Shown: piece after piece, positions 60,160 through 64,000 of the stretch
Layout: each line of letters opens with the position of its first letter
How positions within the stretch are numbered: position 1 is the stretch's first letter
Assembly: GCA_937873515.1 (NCBI GenBank)
Contig: CALMYB010000006.1
Location: 310,001-374,000 of the forward strand
Direction: 5' to 3'
DNA: 64,000 nt
Origin: an uncultured Acidobacteriota bacterium
GTDB lineage: Bacteria; Acidobacteriota; Blastocatellia; Pyrinomonadales; Pyrinomonadaceae
Position numbers and translations under genes: made by a program
Notes under the pieces: model-generated
Seen by the model: only the letters and a program-made list of their open reading frames with translations
Told to the model about the DNA's origin: nothing
The model's database searches: none

Positions 60160-62352
60160 TTACTTCTCGATTATCTTTACGCTCAAGATCTTGTCGCCGC
60201 GGACGATGCTGTCAACAACGTCCATTCCCGTACCCTTTACACGCCCAAATACTGTGTAGCCGCCATCGAGATGCGGTTGCGGCGAATGCGTTGCAAACCA
60301 TTGTGAGCCGCCGGTATCCTTACCGGAAAGCGCCATCCCGATCGCACCGCGGTCGTACGGCTGCATGTTGATCTCGCAGCGGATCGACCAACCCGGGCCG
60401 CCATTGCCGTCACCGCGAGGGTCGCCATCCTGCATTACGAAATTTGCGACTACGCGATGGACCGCGAGACCATTGAAATAGCCGCGGTTTGCAAGCTTGA
60501 TGAAATTATCGACCGTAAGCGGAGCATCTTCGCCTAGAAGCTCGATCTCGAAGACGCCTTTCTCCGTCGTTAGGACCGCGACCGCAGAACCATTCTTGCG
60601 CGACTGCGCTCGAATATAGTCTTCTCGGCTATTCAATATCTGGCCGAGCTCGGTGCCCGTTGAGGATGAATGCAGCTGAACCTCGTCGAGGTGTTTTTCG
60701 CGAGCGTTCTTTAGAAACGCTGCGAGCTTTTCATCCTTCTCAAAATCCTTGTCGCTCAAGAGATCAAAGCCTTTCTTTCGGACAAGATAATCGGGCGATG
60801 AAAGTGCGAGTGAGAATGTTGGGATCGCGGCTTTCTTGTCGATCTTTGCCAAGGCGTCGAGTATTGCAAGTTGTGCATCGTCCTCGTGCTTGTCGGAAGA
60901 GAGTGCAGCTCCAAACGCCCTCTCAAGTGCCGTAAAGCTCCTTTCCGATTTTGGCAGATCCGCGAGTGCACTCGCCGAAGCGACGCGTACAAAGACGTCC
61001 GGATTATCAAGCAAGCCGAGCAGCTTTTCTTCGAGACCATCAACCTTCAACGCGGCCATCGCTCCGAGGCCATCCGGCAAAGCCTTTGCCATTTCGATCT
61101 TGTAGGAGGTTTCGGTCCGGGAGTTCAAGTCCGCTAGGAAGGTCATCAACGCCTTTCTCGCGGCGCTGATGGCGGCTTCGTTCTTTGTGTCGGCGATTGC
61201 GGAAAGCCCGGCGAAATGGGCGGACGCTGCCCAAAAATCCGAGAATGCTTCGTCAGGAACGTTCTCGGCAACATAAATCTCCGGAGCCACGTGCGCAAAA
61301 GCGATCTCCGTTTCGGACGAGCGGTAATGATCGAACTCTCTAAATGCCCGCAGGAATTTTAATGCGCCTTCGTCAGCCGCAGCTTCAAAGATACGGCCGA
61401 TGGCGGTCGCAAGTTCGAGAAGTTCGGTCGTTTCGTCAGGCCGGCCAAGACGGCGTGAGACAAGGCCCTTATCGATCGCCGTCTTCAGCAGGGCATTTGC
61501 GCGTTCGACCAGCTTTTGTCCTGCCGCTTTGTCCTTCAATGAAGCGAGAGACCTTACCGCCGAGATCCTTACGCGGCTGTCTTTGTCACTTGCGGCAACA
61601 GAAACGAGCAGGTCGATCGCCTCTTTTGCACCTGCGGCACCAAGGGCTCTTGCGGCATTGGCTCGGGCTATCGGATCCGGTTCGGTCTTCACGAGCTCGA
61701 TGAGCTTTGCGTTGGCGTTCTTTGCGCGAAGCCTGGTCAAAGTGTTGCCGGCATCTGCCCGAACCCTTGCATCGGTGTCGTCCAAAAACTTGGACGCGAT
61801 AGCATCTGCACCATCGGGCCGCGTTCGTATCAGAGCTGTCAGCCCAAGAAGGACAGTCTCGCGATCGCGTTTCTTTGCTTTCGCCAATTCAGCGTTCAAC
61901 GACGCCTTGACGGCATCTTTGATCTTGGCGGAGCTGTCTGCCTTAGGGTTTGCGGCGGCGATCTTGCCGAGGGCTTCGAGAAGGCGAGCTTTTACGGCAG
62001 CAGCAGTTTCCTTCGTCATCGCCGCGAGTAAGGTTTCAGCGGCGTCGGAAGATTCGATCTCGCCGAGAGCGAAGGCGGCATTCAGCCGAACCTTCTCGTC
62101 CTTGTCGGACAGCAGCTTTGTGAGTGCGGGAATCGCATCTTTACGGCCTATTCGTCCGGCCGCGAGTGCAGCACGCGCGCGGACAGCGGCGCTCTTCGAG
62201 CCGAGAAATTTTACAATGTCGGAATTGAAGGATCGTGCGTCTTCGGCGTACAGGATCCTGATGCCCGTCTGAAGAGGCACTTGCGCGGCAGCGGCCGCCG
62301 CGAACATTGCCGTCAACACTATCGCCGCAGAAAAGGTCGTGATGTTTTGCAT
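60160..62352 (-). CDS. Exported HEAT-repeat protein with C-terminal cyclophilin-type peptidyl-prolyl isomerase
   Basis: A 730-residue protein: signal peptide (MQNITTFSAAIVLTAMFAAAAA), many HEAT-type alpha-helical repeats over about 40-560 (ARAALAAGRIGRKDAIPALTKLL and VRLNAAFALGEIE), then a cyclophilin domain at about 580-730 (FVMQDGDPRGDGNGGPGW and SQWFATHSPQPHLDGGYTVFG). The isomerase motif VANFVMQDGDP is intact. Likely a periplasmic chaperone. It lies 7 bases after the OsmC gene and is probably in one operon. Confidence 0.88.
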   Translation of the reverse strand: MQNITTFSAAIVLTAMFAAAAAAQVPLQTGIRILYAEDARSFNSDIVKFLGSKSAAVRARAALAAGRIGRKDAIPALTKLLSDKDEKVRLNAAFALGEIESSDAAETLLAAMTKETAAAVKARLLEALGKIAAANPKADSSAKIKDAVKASLNAELAKAKKRDRETVLLGLTALIRTRPDGADAIASKFLDDTDARVRADAGNTLTRLRAKNANAKLIELVKTEPDPIARANAARALGAAGAKEAIDLLVSVAASDKDSRVRISAVRSLASLKDKAAGQKLVERANALLKTAIDKGLVSRRLGRPDETTELLELATAIGRIFEAAADEGALKFLRAFREFDHYRSSETEIAFAHVAPEIYVAENVPDEAFSDFWAASAHFAGLSAIADTKNEAAISAARKALMTFLADLNSRTETSYKIEMAKALPDGLGAMAALKVDGLEEKLLGLLDNPDVFVRVASASALADLPKSERSFTALERAFGAALSSDKHEDDAQLAILDALAKIDKKAAIPTFSLALSSPDYLVRKKGFDLLSDKDFEKDEKLAAFLKNAREKHLDEVQLHSSSTGTELGQILNSREDYIRAQSRKNGSAVAVLTTEKGVFEIELLGEDAPLTVDNFIKLANRGYFNGLAVHRVVANFVMQDGDPRGDGNGGPGWSIRCEINMQPYDRGAIGMALSGKDTGGSQWFATHSPQPHLDGGYTVFGRVKGTGMDVVDSIVRGDKILSVKIIEK

Positions 62353-62359
62353 CTTGTTG

Positions 62360-62791
62360 CTAATCCTTACTGTCCTCGATGATCTCGTAGCTCGTCGTGA
62401 TCGTCGCTGTCGGCTTTACCGAGGCAGCGACCGAGCAGTAGGTCTCGTCCGAGAGCCTGATCGCGTCTTCTACCGCCTTCGCTGAAATGCCGCGTCCGCG
62501 CACGATATGGGTTATATGGAACGCAGTGAATTTCCGCGGATGTTCTTCGGCGCGCGTACCCGAAATCCGCACGTCGTAAGATGTTACGTCTTGCCGTTTC
62601 TTTGCAAGAATTGATTGAACGTCGATGGCCGTACACCCGGCGACTGCCACAAGGAGGAGCTCGATCGGCGTCGGAGCCGAGTGCCTATCTCCTTTAGAAT
62701 CCATTAGTTGAGGCAGCCCGCTCGGGGTCGTGCCCAAAAAATAGTCATCACCGATATACCGGACGACCGCTTCCGAAGTATTCTGTGCCAT
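62360..62791 (-). CDS. OsmC/Ohr-family peroxide-stress protein
   Basis: A 143-residue protein of the OsmC family: LLLVAVAGCTAIDVQSIL carries the first thiol Cys (in the GCTA motif), and the second comes near ETYCSVAAS; these two reduce organic peroxides. The family pattern TAxHITHIVRGRG follows. It leads the operon with the HEAT-cyclophilin gene and fits with the nearby peroxide-defence genes. Confidence 0.9.
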   Translation of the reverse strand: MAQNTSEAVVRYIGDDYFLGTTPSGLPQLMDSKGDRHSAPTPIELLLVAVAGCTAIDVQSILAKKRQDVTSYDVRISGTRAEEHPRKFTAFHITHIVRGRGISAKAVEDAIRLSDETYCSVAASVKPTATITTSYEIIEDSKD

Positions 62792-62940
62792 AGTTCGGTA
62801 ATTCTAGCATTATTTCGCGAGCGAGAGAGATTACAACTCTTGGCACGAAAAATGCTTCATAACGATCGGGCGAGAGTGTCTTGTTGAGCACGTGTCGCCC
62901 AAATTCGCATAAAATTGGCAAGAGAAAAGGTACGGCACGA

Positions 62941-64000
62941 TGAAAACTTTACGATTCCATCTAGCAGCATTTTTTGTCGCGATGATCGCCATCGCAGGTG
63001 TTACGACGGCGGACGCGCAGCGACGCAGCGAACGTGAGATCCGCGATGCGGTCAGGAGCCTGGCGACAAAGGTCGATAATTTTGATTACGACCTTCGCTA
63101 TCAGCTGAACTCGGCTTCGGTGAACACGACGGTCGTTTCCGAGGTTGGGCAAGACATCAGCGAGCTGAAAGATTCGATAAGGGATTTTCGCAATAATTTC
63201 GACAAGAAGCGCGAGAACCGCGACGACATTCGCCCGATCGTCGATGCCGCCAAACGCGTCGAGCAATTTCTGATCGCAAACCAGCAGAACAACCGTCTGA
63301 TGGAAGACTGGAGCGACATCAAAGCTCAGATCGACCAGCTTGCCGCGAATTACGGCGTTACGAACAATTGGTCGGTGACCGGCAGTTCGAACGGCGATGA
63401 TGACTATAATACGCCAGCGAACAATTTCCCGTCGTCCGGAAATTCAGTCGTGGTCGGCCTTTCCGGCACGTATGATCTCGATCTGCAAAGAAGCGAGCGC
63501 ATCGATGACATCGTTGCGCGCACTAACGCGGGTGCAAATGATCGTGAAGAATTGAAGGACAAACTCACTGCTCCGGCGCAGATCGCCCTCGACATTCGCG
63601 GCAACAACGTTACGCTTGCGACCTCGAATGCGACGCCGGTCTCGTTCCTTGCTGACGGCCGCGAAACGACCGAGACCGACGCACAAGGCCGTACGATCCG
63701 AATGCGTGCAGCGTTGTCGGGCGATAAGCTCACCGTTTCGAGCCTTGGCGGCGATACGGACTATACGATCACGTTCGAGACCTCCCGCAACGGCCAGGAA
63801 CTTCGTGTTCTACGCCGCATCACGACGAGCTATCTGAATCAGACGGTTTTTGCCGAAAGCGTTTACAACAAGACCGATCAGGTCGCACGCCTCGGCATCG
63901 ACACGGGGAACTACGGCAATAACGGAGGTTATTCCGACAACGACAATAGCAGCGGAAACACCGGTTACGGCAATAATCCGCCGAATACCGGAACGCCGCG
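62941..64000 (+). CDS. Exported protein with helical N-terminus, partial at window end
   Basis: At least 353 residues, open at the right edge. Signal peptide (MKTLRFHLAAFFVAMIAIAG ending ADAQ). Residues about 30-145 are charged and helical with possible coiled coil (SEREIRDAVRSLATKVDNFD); residues about 170-300 look beta-rich; the tail is Asn/Gly/Tyr/Ser-rich (NYGNNGGYSDND), a flexible or surface-exposed region. I recognise no family. A repeat-like composition suggests an envelope or surface role. Confidence 0.7.

Noticed and set aside
61400..62272. 290-residue frame on the plus strand inside the HEAT-cyclophilin gene
   Set aside because: Ser/Arg/Ala-rich low-complexity antisense translation of a HEAT repeat region; no ribosome site or motif.

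Overview
The window looks like a chromosomal segment of an Acidobacteriota bacterium, most likely class Blastocatellia (Pyrinomonadaceae-like). This is an inference from gene content: an Oar-type TonB receptor with very biased codons, a secreted protein with FG-GAP repeats of the kind GDFDGDGKTDIAVF, a DUF1844 protein, M13 and M19 peptidases, a Fur/peroxiredoxin unit and many short genes for secreted proteins. GC is moderate (a little over half by eye). I recognise no rRNA, tRNA, phage, insertion sequence or CRISPR array.

Layout. 1-13.2 kb: a partial glycosylasparaginase, a membrane-anchored family 2 glycosyltransferase, asparagine synthase (asnB), a prolyl iminopeptidase, a TatA protein, a NicO-type metal transporter, an MprF-like acyltransferase with a CBM9-like protein, then a leftward block with hldD, ribF, a VapBC toxin-antitoxin pair and an AarF/UbiB kinase. 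13.3-21.6 kb: a BrnTA-like pair, a secreted protein, an M19 dipeptidase, a one-chain quinol nitric oxide reductase, and divergently a Cys-rich small protein with a TonB receptor. 21.6-28.6 kb: two hairpin repeats, a bacterial deoxyhypusine synthase homologue and a run of small accessory genes (zinc ribbon, DUF6790-like, an orphan VapB with a perfect palindrome, a DHFR-like protein, a truncated methyltransferase, two VOC proteins), then the magnesium genes mgtE and mgtC-like.

28.6-34.6 kb: a leftward cluster of secreted proteins, including a transglutaminase-like/FG-GAP protein that appears split by a GT-repeat frameshift, and rightward a DUF2235-like hydrolase and two membrane proteins. 34.6-43.8 kb: housekeeping (MBL phosphodiesterase, DUF1844, mazG, serS), MazEF with an overlapping molybdenum-carrier-like gene that seems to start at CTG, an M13 peptidase, a TonB-C protein and an HD phosphohydrolase. 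44-53.9 kb: the large Oar-like receptor, an ABC exporter, a sigma/anti-sigma pair, ribA, a TPR protein and SpoIIM. 53.9-64 kb: a META-domain protein, a leftward DUF58 / caspase-like-methyltransferase / murI-like operon, the Fur-peroxiredoxin-thioredoxin stress unit with a palindromic box and a structured intergenic RNA candidate, a HEAT-cyclophilin protein, OsmC and a partial secreted protein.

The most unusual item is the protein at 55157-56467: its N-terminal 180 residues carry a caspase-like His/Cys pair (H75, C115 within CCRS) fused to a class I methyltransferase. Other points of interest are the four toxin-antitoxin loci close to housekeeping genes, the VapB operator that overlaps a TTG start, the CTG start inside mazF, the GT-repeat frameshift, and short repeats placed exactly at stop codons.
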